The position numbers and the translations under genes are program-made. The notes beneath the pieces are model-generated. The model did not search any database. It had not been told where the DNA came from and saw only the letters and a list, made by a program, of their open reading frames with translations. Below, one piece after another: positions 41,954 through 50,205 of a stretch of 64,000 nucleotides of DNA (within the stretch, counting starts at the first letter, position 1; every line of letters begins with the position of its first letter). Source of the DNA: Actinomadura livida (GTDB lineage: Bacteria > Actinomycetota > Actinomycetes > Streptosporangiales > Streptosporangiaceae); contig NZ_BMRO01000025.1 of the NCBI RefSeq assembly GCF_014648675.1, positions 1-64,000 on the forward strand. Direction: 5' to 3'.

Positions 41954-42547
41954 GTGCGCGTGACTCCCGATGAGAAGCGCTTCACCGCGATCTACGACGC
42001 CTGCCGCCAGCACGTGTGGGCCTACGCGGTCAGCCGCGCCGGGCGGCAGGTCGCGGACGAGGTGGTGAGCGAGACCTTCGCGGTCGCGTGGCGGCGCCTG
42101 GCCGACGTCCCGGACCCGGCGCTGCCGTGGCTGCTCGGCGTCGCGCGCAACGTCCTGCGCGACAGCCACCGCGCGGACGTGCGGCGCGAGTCGTTCGCGT
42201 ACGAAGTCGGGCGGTGGACGGCGCGTCCCGCGGGAGACATCGCCGAGGACGTGGCGGAACGGCTCGCGGTCCTGCGCGCGATGGCGACGCTGCCGGAGGG
42301 CGACAGGGAGATCCTGATCCTCGTCGCCTGGCACGGGCTGGCCCCCCGCGACGCCGCCAAGGTCGTCGGATGCTCGCCCGCCGCGCTGCGAGTCCGGCTG
42401 CACCGGGCGAGGCGACGGCTCCTCCGCGCGGCGGACACCGCCCCGGGGGAGACAGGCCAGGGGGAGACGGGCCAAAGAGAGAAGCAACAGGGCGCCCGAC
42501 CCGGGACACGTCCGCAGGTGGGAATCATCGGTGAGGAGATGTCATGA
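41954..42547 (+). CDS. ECF sigma factor
   Basis: The 197-residue sigma factor has region 2 (FTAIYDACRQHVWAYAVSRAGRQVADEVVSETFAVAWRRL, LPWLLGVARNVLRD) and region 4 (RAMATLPEGDREILILVAWHGLAPRDAAKVVGCSPAALRVRLHRARRRL). The C-terminal tail holds a 15-bp in-frame repeat giving GETGQ twice. The stop overlaps the next gene by ATGA; that gene encodes a membrane CU044_5270 protein, a standard pairing in Streptosporangiales where the membrane protein may sequester the sigma factor. GTG at 41954 or 41960 is the start. Confidence 0.9.
   Translation: MRVTPDEKRFTAIYDACRQHVWAYAVSRAGRQVADEVVSETFAVAWRRLADVPDPALPWLLGVARNVLRDSHRADVRRESFAYEVGRWTARPAGDIAEDVAERLAVLRAMATLPEGDREILILVAWHGLAPRDAAKVVGCSPAALRVRLHRARRRLLRAADTAPGETGQGETGQREKQQGARPGTRPQVGIIGEEMS
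42446..42490 (+). repeat. 15-bp in-frame tandem repeat in the ECF sigma tail
   Basis: GGGGAGACAGGCCAG (42446-42460) and GGGGAGACGGGCCAA (42461-42475) differ at two bases; a third degenerate unit follows to 42490. The encoded peptide repeat is GETGQ. Confidence 0.8.
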
Positions 42548-43680
42548 ACGACGTGCTGCGGACCCTGAGCGAGGCACGCCCCGACGAACTGAATCCGGAC
42601 GCCCCGGTCGGCCACGACGTCCGGCGGATGGAACTGGCACGCGCCATGACCGCGGGCGACGACACGGCCGCCCGCGGGAAGCGCCGCCGTGTCCGCCCGG
42701 TGTGGGCCCTGGGCCTCGCCGGGGCGGTGGCGGCCGGCGCGCTGGTCGCGGTGACGGTGATCCCGGCCGGGACCGGACCCGCCGGCGACCCCGGCGGCGG
42801 GCAGGCTGTCGACGCGAAGACCGTCCTGCTCGCCGCCGCCGAGAGGGCGGACGGGCAGCCCGACACCGTCCGCGCGTACTGGTACCGGGTCCTGGTCGCG
42901 TCGCACACCCACACGGTGGGGAGCGCCGGAGCCCGCTACACCATTGTGACCAGGGAACGGGAGGAGAGTTGGATGCCGAGTGAGCCGGGCGTCAAGGCGT
43001 GGAGCCGGCACCGGTACCTGGGCGCGAAGCCCGCGACGGAGGCGGACGCCGAGGCGTGGCGGCGCGCCGGGTCGCCCCGCCGCTTCGAGGTCGCTCTGCC
43101 GATCGCGCCGGGCAGCAAGATCGCGAAGCCGCGCACCGTGTTCGAGGCCGGGGCCGGTCCCGTGCGGAGCGTGCGAGGAACGCCGATGGTGGACGGGAAC
43201 AAGATCTACTGGATCGGCCACAACGTGACCATGCGGGAAGTGCAGTCGCTGCCGGCCGACCCGGAACGGCTGAAGGCCGAGCTGATGCGCTGGTACGACG
43301 GCCGCGGCACCGAGGGCGGCGGCCCGGCGCGGGCCGAAATGTGGCTCTACAACGTCGCGCAGGGGCTCGTGATGGAACTGCCGGTGCGGCCGCGGGTCCG
43401 GGCAGCCGCCTTCCGGATGCTGGCGGGGCTGCCGTCGGTGAAGTCCCTCGGCAGGGTGCGTGACCCGCGGGGCAGGGCGGGGGACGCCGTCGCGGTGGAC
43501 CGGAAGACGCCCGGCGGCGTGGTCCGGCACCGAATGATCATCGATTCGTCCACCGGGACCGCGCTGGCCACGGAGAACATCATGCTGAACCCGAAGGACG
43601 GGAAAGGCGGCCCGGCCGGGCGGGCAATGAGCTCGGTCGTCACGCTCACCGCGGAATGGACGGACTCGGGCCCGCGGTAA
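42544..43680 (+). CDS. CU044_5270 family membrane protein
   Basis: The 378-residue protein has a short cytosolic N terminus (MNDVLRTLSEARPDELNPDAP) with a basic stretch, one membrane helix (VWALGLAGAVAAGALVAVTVIPAG, about 53-75), and a large extracytoplasmic domain containing AAAERADGQPDTVRAYWYRVLV and a C-terminal YNVAQGLVMELPVRPRVRAAAFRMLAGLPSVKSLG. The family occurs almost only behind ECF sigma genes and probably acts as its anti-sigma or signal sensor. It is translationally coupled to the sigma gene; a terminator follows. Confidence 0.9.
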   Translation: MNDVLRTLSEARPDELNPDAPVGHDVRRMELARAMTAGDDTAARGKRRRVRPVWALGLAGAVAAGALVAVTVIPAGTGPAGDPGGGQAVDAKTVLLAAAERADGQPDTVRAYWYRVLVASHTHTVGSAGARYTIVTREREESWMPSEPGVKAWSRHRYLGAKPATEADAEAWRRAGSPRRFEVALPIAPGSKIAKPRTVFEAGAGPVRSVRGTPMVDGNKIYWIGHNVTMREVQSLPADPERLKAELMRWYDGRGTEGGGPARAEMWLYNVAQGLVMELPVRPRVRAAAFRMLAGLPSVKSLGRVRDPRGRAGDAVAVDRKTPGGVVRHRMIIDSSTGTALATENIMLNPKDGKGGPAGRAMSSVVTLTAEWTDSGPR

Positions 43681-43694
43681 CGGCCCCGGAGTTC

Positions 43695-43731
43695 GGGACG
43701 GCAAGGGGCGGCGCCCACCGGGTGCCGTCCC
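43695..43731 (+). terminator. intrinsic terminator after the ECF operon
   Basis: GGGACGGCA (43695-43703) and TGCCGTCCC (43723-43731) form a 9-bp stem followed by TTTC, 15 bp after the stop codon. The loop is 19 nt and can form an internal GC stem. Confidence 0.75.
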
Positions 43732-43771
43732 TTTCGGGGCGTCCCGGCGATGTTTTGCGACCGGTCTGTGA

Positions 43772-44074
43772 TCAGGCGCTTCGGGGGGTGTGGCGGGCGG
43801 CTTTCTGGGCGGCTCTCCGCTGGGCCGCGTTGGCCCTGGCGCGGTTCAGGCTTTCCCTGACCTTGGCGGCGCCGCGCGCGGCGGTAACGGTGTCCTTGGC
43901 GCGGCCGGCGTAAACCGCGAGGACCTCCGCGACGGGCGGCGGCTGCCATTCCTCCTTCTGGACGATGGGCAGCAGCGGGACGGCGGTGGCGGCGGAGTTT
44001 CCAGGCACGGGGACGAGCGCGAGAAGCGATTGGCAGTGCGGGCACTGCGCCCCCGGATGGGTGTCTCTGCTCAT
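43772..44074 (-). CDS. small CxxC hypothetical protein
   Basis: The 100-residue protein has a Cys pair near the N terminus (MSRDTHPGAQCPHCQSLLALV), a short Pro-rich middle (QKEEWQPPPVAEVLAVYAG) and a highly basic Ala/Arg-rich C-terminal helix (KVRESLNRARANAAQRRAAQKAAR). The CxxC could bind one zinc or form a redox site, and the tail might bind nucleic acid. The ribosome binding site is weak, and no known family is recognised. It lies between a terminator and the pentapeptide-type gene. Confidence 0.55.
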   Translation of the reverse strand: MSRDTHPGAQCPHCQSLLALVPVPGNSAATAVPLLPIVQKEEWQPPPVAEVLAVYAGRAKDTVTAARGAAKVRESLNRARANAAQRRAAQKAARHTPRSA

Positions 44075-44133
44075 ACCACAAATCATTACCCAGGCGTCTG
44101 ACAAAACAGCCCCGCATTCCCCGGCGGGAAAGG

Positions 44134-45267
44134 TTATGCCCGCCCGCCGCGCCGCAGCCAAGATCGCCTGGGCGCGCCCCCGCCACTGGCGGGCCGCCGA
44201 GGCAGGGCGCATCCGCCCAGGTCAACCCCGGTCACCTCAAGCAGCGCAGCGTCGGTACGCAGCAGCGACGTGAGCCGGACGCCCGCCGGCGGCCACGACG
44301 GTTCCATGACCCCCGGGATCGGCTCGGACAGCGAACGCACCGATGCCGTCCCCGTGAAGGCGGCGTCCTCCAGGTCCAGTTCCGCGTACCGGAGCCCGAA
44401 CTCGGCGTCACCGTGGACGGTCGCCCCGCGCGCCGTGACGTGCCGTGCCGCCGCGTGGACGTGCAGTCCGCCGTGCACGACGGCGTCCGCCAGCGAGATC
44501 CCCCCGATCGCGACCAGCGGCCCCAGCCGCAGCCCCCGCCGGAACTTCGCCCGCTCGAACCGCGCGTACCGCGCCACCCGCACACGCCGGAACGAGGCGG
44601 CCCCACCGAAGGCCGCCGCCTGCATCCCCGCATCCCGCCCGAACGCGGCGTGGTCAAAGGAGACCGAGCCCACGAACGCCGCGTGCCGGAACGACACATC
44701 GACGTGCCAGCGCGCCCCGCTGAACACCGCCTCCCCGACGGACACCGTCTCCTCGAACGAGGCATGCCGATGGAAACGCGCCCCCTGGAAGGAGGCGTCC
44801 CGCGCGAACCGCACGTCCCGGAACGAGGCGTTGCCGAAGAACCGCGCGTCATGAAACGAAGCGACCCCGAGAAAGCAGGCCCCGTCGAACGAACTGTCCC
44901 CCTCCACACAGAAGCCCCGCAGCGCGGCATCAGAAGGCAGCACGGCCCCATCGAACCGAGTACGCCCAAGATGAGGCCGCCCGTCAGGCCCGGTAACGGC
45001 ATCGAGCACGGCCTCAAGCAGCCAAGAGGGAACGGTGACACCCCGCAGATCGACCTCGGCCCCAGGGCGCAGCGCCCCCATGAACCGCTCGAACCCACGA
45101 GGACTCAGATGCGCCGGACACCCCCCGTCCGGCTCCACGGCACGCCCCGTGCACCCGGCAACAGCCGAACACCGAGCCCAGAACAAGGAGGCGGGAGACG
45201 TTTCACGAGGGACCACGCCCCCCTTGTGCCCACGCCCCCACCCCCATAAGGCTCCCCCCACAGCCAC
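44134..45267 (-). CDS. pentapeptide-repeat protein, possibly truncated
   Basis: The protein (up to 377 residues) has a Cys/His-rich N-terminal patch (CSAVAGCTGRAVEPDGGCPAHL) and a region resembling PGAEVDLRGVTVPSWLLEAVLDAV. About 35 pentapeptide units follow, many with Phe at the centre (SSFDGACFLGVASFHDARFF...), predicting a right-handed quadrilateral beta-helix. It ends VTGVDLGGCALPRRPASGGGAPRRSWLRRGGRA. Larger actinomycete relatives continue past this point with a further domain, so the C terminus may have been lost by frameshift. The start is uncertain (45267 or GTG 45216). Function unknown. Confidence 0.78.
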   Translation of the reverse strand: MAVGGALWGWGRGHKGGVVPRETSPASLFWARCSAVAGCTGRAVEPDGGCPAHLSPRGFERFMGALRPGAEVDLRGVTVPSWLLEAVLDAVTGPDGRPHLGRTRFDGAVLPSDAALRGFCVEGDSSFDGACFLGVASFHDARFFGNASFRDVRFARDASFQGARFHRHASFEETVSVGEAVFSGARWHVDVSFRHAAFVGSVSFDHAAFGRDAGMQAAAFGGAASFRRVRVARYARFERAKFRRGLRLGPLVAIGGISLADAVVHGGLHVHAAARHVTARGATVHGDAEFGLRYAELDLEDAAFTGTASVRSLSEPIPGVMEPSWPPAGVRLTSLLRTDAALLEVTGVDLGGCALPRRPASGGGAPRRSWLRRGGRA

Positions 45268-45341
45268 GATCCACTGCCCCCGCTTCCTTGGACGGTGCTA
45301 CCCGCGCTACTCCGAACGGTGAGGGGATCCGCACCCGACCG

Positions 45342-45501
45342 ACGACCCGCGTGATCATCAGCACGGGTCGTGCGGCCGGAGGCGCCCAGCGCCGGAGGCC
45401 GCACGACCCGACGCTCGGCGCGCCGTTTCACGAGACGCGGAGCGGATCGGGAAACGGTGCGCCGAGCGCAACGGGGGGTTCCAGGGGGGTCGCCCCCCTG
45501 G
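45342..45501. repeat. three consecutive hairpins in a divergent intergenic region
   Basis: Hairpin 1: CGGGTCGTGCGGCC (45364-45377) with its complement (45397-45410), enclosing GGCGC-CCA-GCGCC. Hairpin 2: CGCTCGGCGC and CCGTTTC (45412-45429) pair with GAAACGG and GCGCCGAGCG (45451-45468). Hairpin 3: CCAGGGGGG-TCG-CCCCCCTGG (45481-45501). ACGACCCG at 45342-45349 can also pair with the left arm of hairpin 1, giving two exclusive folds. The 344-bp gap (45268-45611) otherwise holds only the PHO-like box. Confidence 0.85.
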
Positions 45502-45570
45502 GAAATAAAGAGTGATCTGCCGGAACCCAGGGCATGATCGGGGTGTCTGATAGTTCGGCGAATCAGCCGA

Positions 45571-45592
45571 GTTCGACCATCGTTCACCTGGT
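45571..45592 (+). promoter_or_regulatory. PHO box-like direct repeats upstream of ppk
   Basis: Two 11-bp units in direct repeat, GTTCGACCATC (45571-45581) and GTTCACCTGGT (45582-45592), match the Streptomyces PhoP direct-repeat pattern (GTTCACC-like, 11-bp period). The second matches at nearly every position, the first mainly at GTTC and CC. It lies 19 bp before the chosen ppk start and argues against the upstream ATG at 45534. Confidence 0.7.
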
Positions 45593-45611
45593 ACAGGGGA
45601 AAATCACTGGT

Positions 45612-47696
45612 ATGACCGTCGACCCAGGACAGCTTCCCCAGCGGGCCGAAGCGCTGCCCGATGACCGCTTCCTCGATCGGGAGGAGAGCTGGCTCCGGTT
45701 CAACCAGCGCGTCCTGGAACTTGCCGAGGATCCCGGCCTGCCGCTGCTGGAGCGGGTCCGCTTCCTGTCGATCTTCTCCAGCAACCTGGACGAGTTCTTC
45801 ATGGTGCGGGTCGCCGGTCTCGCGCGCCGGATGGCGACGGGGCTGGCGGTGCAGTCCGCCAGCGGGCGGCAGCCCCGCGAGGTCCTGGAGCGCACCGGTG
45901 TGGTCGCGCACGAGCTGATGGGCCGGCACGCCGCCTGCTTCCGCCATGTGGTGCGTCCGGCGCTCGGTGAGGAGGGCATCGACATCCTGCGGTGGGACGA
46001 GCTGGCCGAGACGGAGCAGGAGAGCCTGCGGCGGCTGTTCCGCGACCGGATCTATCCCGTGCTGACCCCGCTCGTGGTGGACTCCGCGCACCCGTTCCCC
46101 TACATCTCGGGCCTGTCGCTGAACCTCGCGGTGATCGTCCGCGACCCGGAGACGGACGCGACGATGTTCGCCCGGGTGAAGGTGCCGCCGCTGCTGCCGC
46201 GCTTCATCGAGGCGTCCGCGGACCGGTTCACGCCGCTGGAGGACGTGATCGCCGCGCATCTCGGCCAGCTGTTCGTCGGGATGGAGGTCGTCGAGCACCA
46301 CGCGTTCCGCGTCACCCGCAACCAGGACCTGGAGATCGACGACGACATCAGCGAGGGGCTGCTGCAGGCGCTGGAGCGGGAGCTGCTGCGCCGCCGGTTC
46401 GGCCCGGTGGTCCGGCTGGAGGTCGAGGAGTCGATCTCCGACGGCGTGCTGGACCTGCTGACGTCGGAGCTGGCGGTGGACGAGGGCCAGATCTACCGCG
46501 TCGTCGGCCCCCTCGACCTCGGTGGCCTCGCGGCCATCGCCGACCTCGACCGCCCGGAGTTGAAGTACCCCCCTTTCGTCCCGTCGAAGGAGGCGGTTCC
46601 GGAGGACGCGAACATCTTCTCCGCGATCCGTGAGCGGGACGTGCTCGTCCACCACCCGTACGACTCGTTCACCACGACCGTCCAGCGGCTGATCGAGGAC
46701 GCGGCGACGGACCCGCGCGTCCTCGCGATCAAGCAGACGCTGTACCGGACGAGCGGCGACTCCCCGATCGTGGACGCGCTGATGAGCGCCGCCGAGGCCG
46801 GCAAGCAGGTCGTGGTGGTGGTCGAGCTGAAGGCCCGGTTCGACGAGCGCGCCAACATCGCGTGGGCGCGGAAGCTGGAGACGGCCGGCTGCCACGTCGT
46901 GTACGGGTTCGTCGGGTTGAAGACCCACTGCAAGCTCGCGCTGATCGTCCGGCAGGACTCCGACGGCCAGCTGCGGCGCTACTGCCACATCGGCACCGGC
47001 AACTACCACCCGAAGACGGCCCGGCTCTACGAGGACTTCGGGCTGCTGACCGCGGACGCCGAGGTCGGCGAGGACGTCAGCGCCCTGTTCAACCACCTCA
47101 CGGGCTACTCGCGGCAGAGCTCCTACCACCGGCTGCTCGTCGCGCCGAACAGCCTGCGGCCGGGGCTCGTCCAGCGGATCGAGCACGAGATCGACAACTG
47201 GCGGGCCGGGCATTCCGCGCGCATCCGCGTCAAGTGCAACTCGCTGGTCGACGAGGTGGTCATCGACGCGCTGTACCGGGCGTCCCGCGCGGGGGTGCCG
47301 GTGGACGTCTGGGTCCGCGGCATCTGCGCGCTGCGTCCGGGCGTGCCGGGGCTGTCGGACAACATCCGGGTGCGGAGCGTCCTCGGCCGGTTCCTGGAGC
47401 ACTCCCGGGTGTTCGCGTTCGAGAACGGCGGCGAGCCCGAGGTGTGGATCGGCAGCGCCGACCTCATGCACCGCAACCTCGACCGCCGCGTGGAGGCGCT
47501 CGTCACCGTCACCGACCGGGCGCAGCGCGACGAGCTGCTGTCGCTCATCGACCTGGCCATGGACGACGGCACCGACGCGTGGGCGCTCGCCGGCGACGGC
47601 ACGTGGACGCGGCTGGCGGCCGGGCCGGGTGAGACGCTGCGCGACATCCAGACGCATCTGGTCAAGAGCCGCCGGTGGAGGACGGTCGATGCCTGA
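45612..47696 (+). CDS. ppk1: polyphosphate kinase 1
   Basis: The 694-residue enzyme reversibly builds inorganic polyphosphate from ATP. The four domains of PPK1 are visible: N-terminal RFLDREESWLRFNQRVLELAED and NLDEFFMVRVAGL; head domain; and two PLD-like catalytic domains with IKQTLYRTSGDSPIVDAL, VVVELKARFDERANIAWARKLE, the catalytic-His region HIGTGNYHPKTARLYEDFG, NSLVDEVVIDALYRASRAGVPVDV and IGSADLMHRNLDRRVE. The start at 45612 is preferred because the ORF upstream (from 45534) would contain the PHO-like box; the ribosome binding site is imperfect in both cases. It overlaps the MutT1-like gene by eight bases. Confidence 0.93.
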   Translation: MTVDPGQLPQRAEALPDDRFLDREESWLRFNQRVLELAEDPGLPLLERVRFLSIFSSNLDEFFMVRVAGLARRMATGLAVQSASGRQPREVLERTGVVAHELMGRHAACFRHVVRPALGEEGIDILRWDELAETEQESLRRLFRDRIYPVLTPLVVDSAHPFPYISGLSLNLAVIVRDPETDATMFARVKVPPLLPRFIEASADRFTPLEDVIAAHLGQLFVGMEVVEHHAFRVTRNQDLEIDDDISEGLLQALERELLRRRFGPVVRLEVEESISDGVLDLLTSELAVDEGQIYRVVGPLDLGGLAAIADLDRPELKYPPFVPSKEAVPEDANIFSAIRERDVLVHHPYDSFTTTVQRLIEDAATDPRVLAIKQTLYRTSGDSPIVDALMSAAEAGKQVVVVVELKARFDERANIAWARKLETAGCHVVYGFVGLKTHCKLALIVRQDSDGQLRRYCHIGTGNYHPKTARLYEDFGLLTADAEVGEDVSALFNHLTGYSRQSSYHRLLVAPNSLRPGLVQRIEHEIDNWRAGHSARIRVKCNSLVDEVVIDALYRASRAGVPVDVWVRGICALRPGVPGLSDNIRVRSVLGRFLEHSRVFAFENGGEPEVWIGSADLMHRNLDRRVEALVTVTDRAQRDELLSLIDLAMDDGTDAWALAGDGTWTRLAAGPGETLRDIQTHLVKSRRWRTVDA

Positions 47697-48606
47697 GAGT
47701 TCCGATCCGGCGGGTGCCGAGGTCGTCCGGGCGGCCGGTGCGCTGCTGTGGCGGGACGGCCCGGAGTTCGCGGTGGTCCACCGTCCCCGCTACGACGACT
47801 GGTCGTTCCCGAAGGGGAAGCTCGACCGGGGCGAGCACGTGCTGCGGGCCGCGGTCCGCGAGATCGAGGAGGAGACGGGCATCGTCGCCCGGCTCGGCCG
47901 CCGGCTGCCGACCAGCACCTATCCGGTCGGCGGGCGCACCAAGCAGGTCGACTACTGGGCCGCGCGCCCGGTCACGTCGGGCACGCTCGCGCCCAACGAC
48001 GAGGTGGACGAGCTGGCCTGGCTGCCCGCCGAGGAGGTCGAGGCCAGGCTGAGCTACGAGCACGACGTCGCCCTGCTCCACGACTTCCTCGGCGGCCCGC
48101 TGGACACCTCGCCGCTGGTGATCCTGCGGCACGCGTCCGCCGGGGAGAAGGCGGAGTGGCGCGACGCGGACGAGCTGCGCCCGCTGGACGCCGCGGGCCG
48201 CGCCGAGGCCGCCGACCTCGCGGCCCTGCTGCACGCCTACGGGCCCGCGCGGCTGATCAGCTCGGCGACGGCCCGCTGCCTGGAGACCGTCCTGCCGTAC
48301 GCGCGCCGCACGGGCACGCAGATCGTCACCGACCCGGCGTTCACGGTCGGCGCCACCACCCCGGAGCAGGCGATGGACAGGCTGCTGTCCCTGGTGGACG
48401 ACGGCGTCCCCACCATCGTGTGCACGCACGGCGAGGTCGTGTCCGAGCTCGTCACCGGCCTGTGCGCCAAGACGGGGGAGAAGGCGCCGGACGACCCGAG
48501 CCTGCGCAAGTCGGAGTTCTGGGCGGCGCACCTGGCCGGTGGTTCGATGCCGGCTCTGGAACGTCACACGCCTAGAACGATGGCCCCAGGGTCTGCGACC
48601 ACGTAG
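47689..48606 (+). CDS. NUDIX hydrolase-histidine phosphatase fusion (MutT1-like)
   Basis: The 305-residue protein joins an N-terminal NUDIX domain, with a complete box GKLDRGEHVLRAAVREIEEETGI split as G43, E49, REIEEETG 57-64, to a C-terminal histidine phosphatase (LVILRHASAGEKAEW, SSATARCLETVLPY, TIVCTHGEVV). This is the mycobacterial MutT1 architecture, which hydrolyses 8-oxo-GTP and diadenosine polyphosphates. GTG/ATG choice is clear: ATG 47689 with GGAGG, overlapping the ppk stop. Coupling with ppk suggests shared nucleotide or polyphosphate metabolism. The C-terminal end overlaps the convergent CHAD gene by 35 bp. Confidence 0.93.
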   Translation: MPESSDPAGAEVVRAAGALLWRDGPEFAVVHRPRYDDWSFPKGKLDRGEHVLRAAVREIEEETGIVARLGRRLPTSTYPVGGRTKQVDYWAARPVTSGTLAPNDEVDELAWLPAEEVEARLSYEHDVALLHDFLGGPLDTSPLVILRHASAGEKAEWRDADELRPLDAAGRAEAADLAALLHAYGPARLISSATARCLETVLPYARRTGTQIVTDPAFTVGATTPEQAMDRLLSLVDDGVPTIVCTHGEVVSELVTGLCAKTGEKAPDDPSLRKSEFWAAHLAGGSMPALERHTPRTMAPGSATT

Positions 48607-50062
48607 TCGACAGGTGGTCCCGCGCGGCCAGGGCCTCGCACTGCTCCTTGCCGTAGAGGACGCCCAGCGCGAACGCCTCCGCCGGGACCTTGGTGCGCTT
48701 GGCGGCCGTCCCCAGGTGCTCCATGGCGATCACGCCGTCCTGGTAGCCGCCGAGGACCTCCTGGATGCGCTTGGCGTCCTTGACCACCCGCTTCGCGGCG
48801 ACGCCCAGCACCGGTACCGCGAGCTCCGCGGCGTACCGCGCGCGCTTCGCCGCCTTCCGGGTCTCGTGCCGCGCGACGTCGGGGTCGTCCGCGCTCTTGA
48901 TCGACGCGTAGTCCTTGGCCATCCGGTCCCACGCCCGCGTGACGAGGAGGGGCAGCTCCTTGCGGGCCTTGCGATCCGCGGCGCCCGCCAGCGGCGGGTC
49001 GAGGATCAGCCGGTCGAGCTCGTCGAGGAGCTTGAAGTACCTCGGCTCCCGCAGGCTCGCGTTCATCCGCCGGTACGCGGCCTTCTCCCGCTTCTCCAGG
49101 TCCTCGACCACGAACGCGGGCGCCTCCGCGAAGCGCATCCGCAGCACCTCCAGGTCGCGGACCTCGCCGAGGACGGCGGCCAGCCAGCGCAGCTCCGGCC
49201 CCAGCGGCACGGTCCGCTCCGCGTCGAGGACGGGCCGGTAGCTGCGCAGGGCGCTCCGCGTCCGCCGCACGGCGACGCGCATCTTGTGGACGGCGTCCTC
49301 TTCCTCCAGCCGCGCCTTCGGGTCGTACGTCGCGATGGCCTCGACCTGCTCGGCGAGGTACGCCAGGACGACCTCGCCGGTCGTGATGCCCGGCCCCTTG
49401 CCGTTGGACGTCGCCGCCGCGATCCGCGACCGCGCCGCGGCGCGGGCGGCCGCCGCCTGCGCCGGGACGACGGCCTCACCGAGCAGCCGCCCCAGCTTGG
49501 ACGACGACTTGCCCTTCTTCGCGCCGACCTTCCGCAGCCGCTTGCCCGCCGCCTTCAGCAGCTCGGGCGTGCCGCCCTTCAGCTCGACCTCGATCTCCCG
49601 CCACCGCTCGGGCTCGGCGTCCGGCCCGCAGCCCGTGACCAGGTCGTCGGCGACCTCCGCCAGCTCCGCCCCGTCCGCGGCGAGCAGCCGGACGACCGTC
49701 CTCCTGGTCTCCAGCGTCGCGACCGGCCGCAGCTCCGCGCCCCGCGTGTACGCGGCGACCAGCCCGGCCAGCCGCGCCGGGACGACCAGCGGCCGGCCCA
49801 GCGGCGCCCGCATCTCCTGCTTGCTGTCCGTCCCGGCCGGCATCTTCAGATGCCAGCCGGCGTCCGTCCCGCCCCGCCGGCGCCGCAGCGTGATCCCGTG
49901 CGCCGCCAGCCGCAGGTCGGCGGTGTCGAAGTAGCTCGCGTGCAGTTCGTGGACCTCGGGCTCCCCGGCCGACGCGACGCCCGGCAGCCCGTCCAGCTCC
50001 GGCAGGACGAAGTCCGCGGCGGCATCGTACTTCTGCTCGATCTCGAGATGCCTCTCGGCCAC
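48572..50062 (-). CDS. CYTH-CHAD domain protein
   Basis: The 496-residue protein has an N-terminal CYTH (triphosphate tunnel) domain starting HLEIEQKYDAAADF with the ExExK signature, LHASYFDTADLRLAAHGITLRRRRGG and WREIEVELKGG. A C-terminal CHAD domain rich in His/Arg follows (DAVHKMRVAVRRTRSALRSY, DVARHETRKAAKRARYAAEL). CYTH binds triphosphate or polyphosphate and CHAD binds polyphosphate, fitting the adjacent ppk. GTG 50062 has GAGGAG upstream. It converges with and overlaps the MutT1-like gene, so antisense interaction is possible. Confidence 0.93.
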   Translation of the reverse strand: MAERHLEIEQKYDAAADFVLPELDGLPGVASAGEPEVHELHASYFDTADLRLAAHGITLRRRRGGTDAGWHLKMPAGTDSKQEMRAPLGRPLVVPARLAGLVAAYTRGAELRPVATLETRRTVVRLLAADGAELAEVADDLVTGCGPDAEPERWREIEVELKGGTPELLKAAGKRLRKVGAKKGKSSSKLGRLLGEAVVPAQAAAARAAARSRIAAATSNGKGPGITTGEVVLAYLAEQVEAIATYDPKARLEEEDAVHKMRVAVRRTRSALRSYRPVLDAERTVPLGPELRWLAAVLGEVRDLEVLRMRFAEAPAFVVEDLEKREKAAYRRMNASLREPRYFKLLDELDRLILDPPLAGAADRKARKELPLLVTRAWDRMAKDYASIKSADDPDVARHETRKAAKRARYAAELAVPVLGVAAKRVVKDAKRIQEVLGGYQDGVIAMEHLGTAAKRTKVPAEAFALGVLYGKEQCEALAARDHLSTTWSQTLGPSF

Positions 50063-50205
50063 GCTCTGCTCCTCAACGACGACGCGACAGGGCGCACACC
50101 CCCAGAGGTCCAGCATTCCACGCTTAGCCGATCAACAACAGAAATCCCCAGGTCAACCTCACACGCATCCAAATCCCCCACGCCTACGGCCCTCGGCCGA
50201 TCGGG

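Noticed and set aside
43772..44212. Longer version of the CxxC protein starting at 44212
   Set aside because: The extra 46 residues are Arg/Ala-rich and include sequence typical of non-coding GC DNA; the MSRDTH start is more plausible.
45105..47657. An 850-codon minus-strand open frame opposite ppk
   Set aside because: Shadow of ppk1 third-position bias; no recognisable motif.
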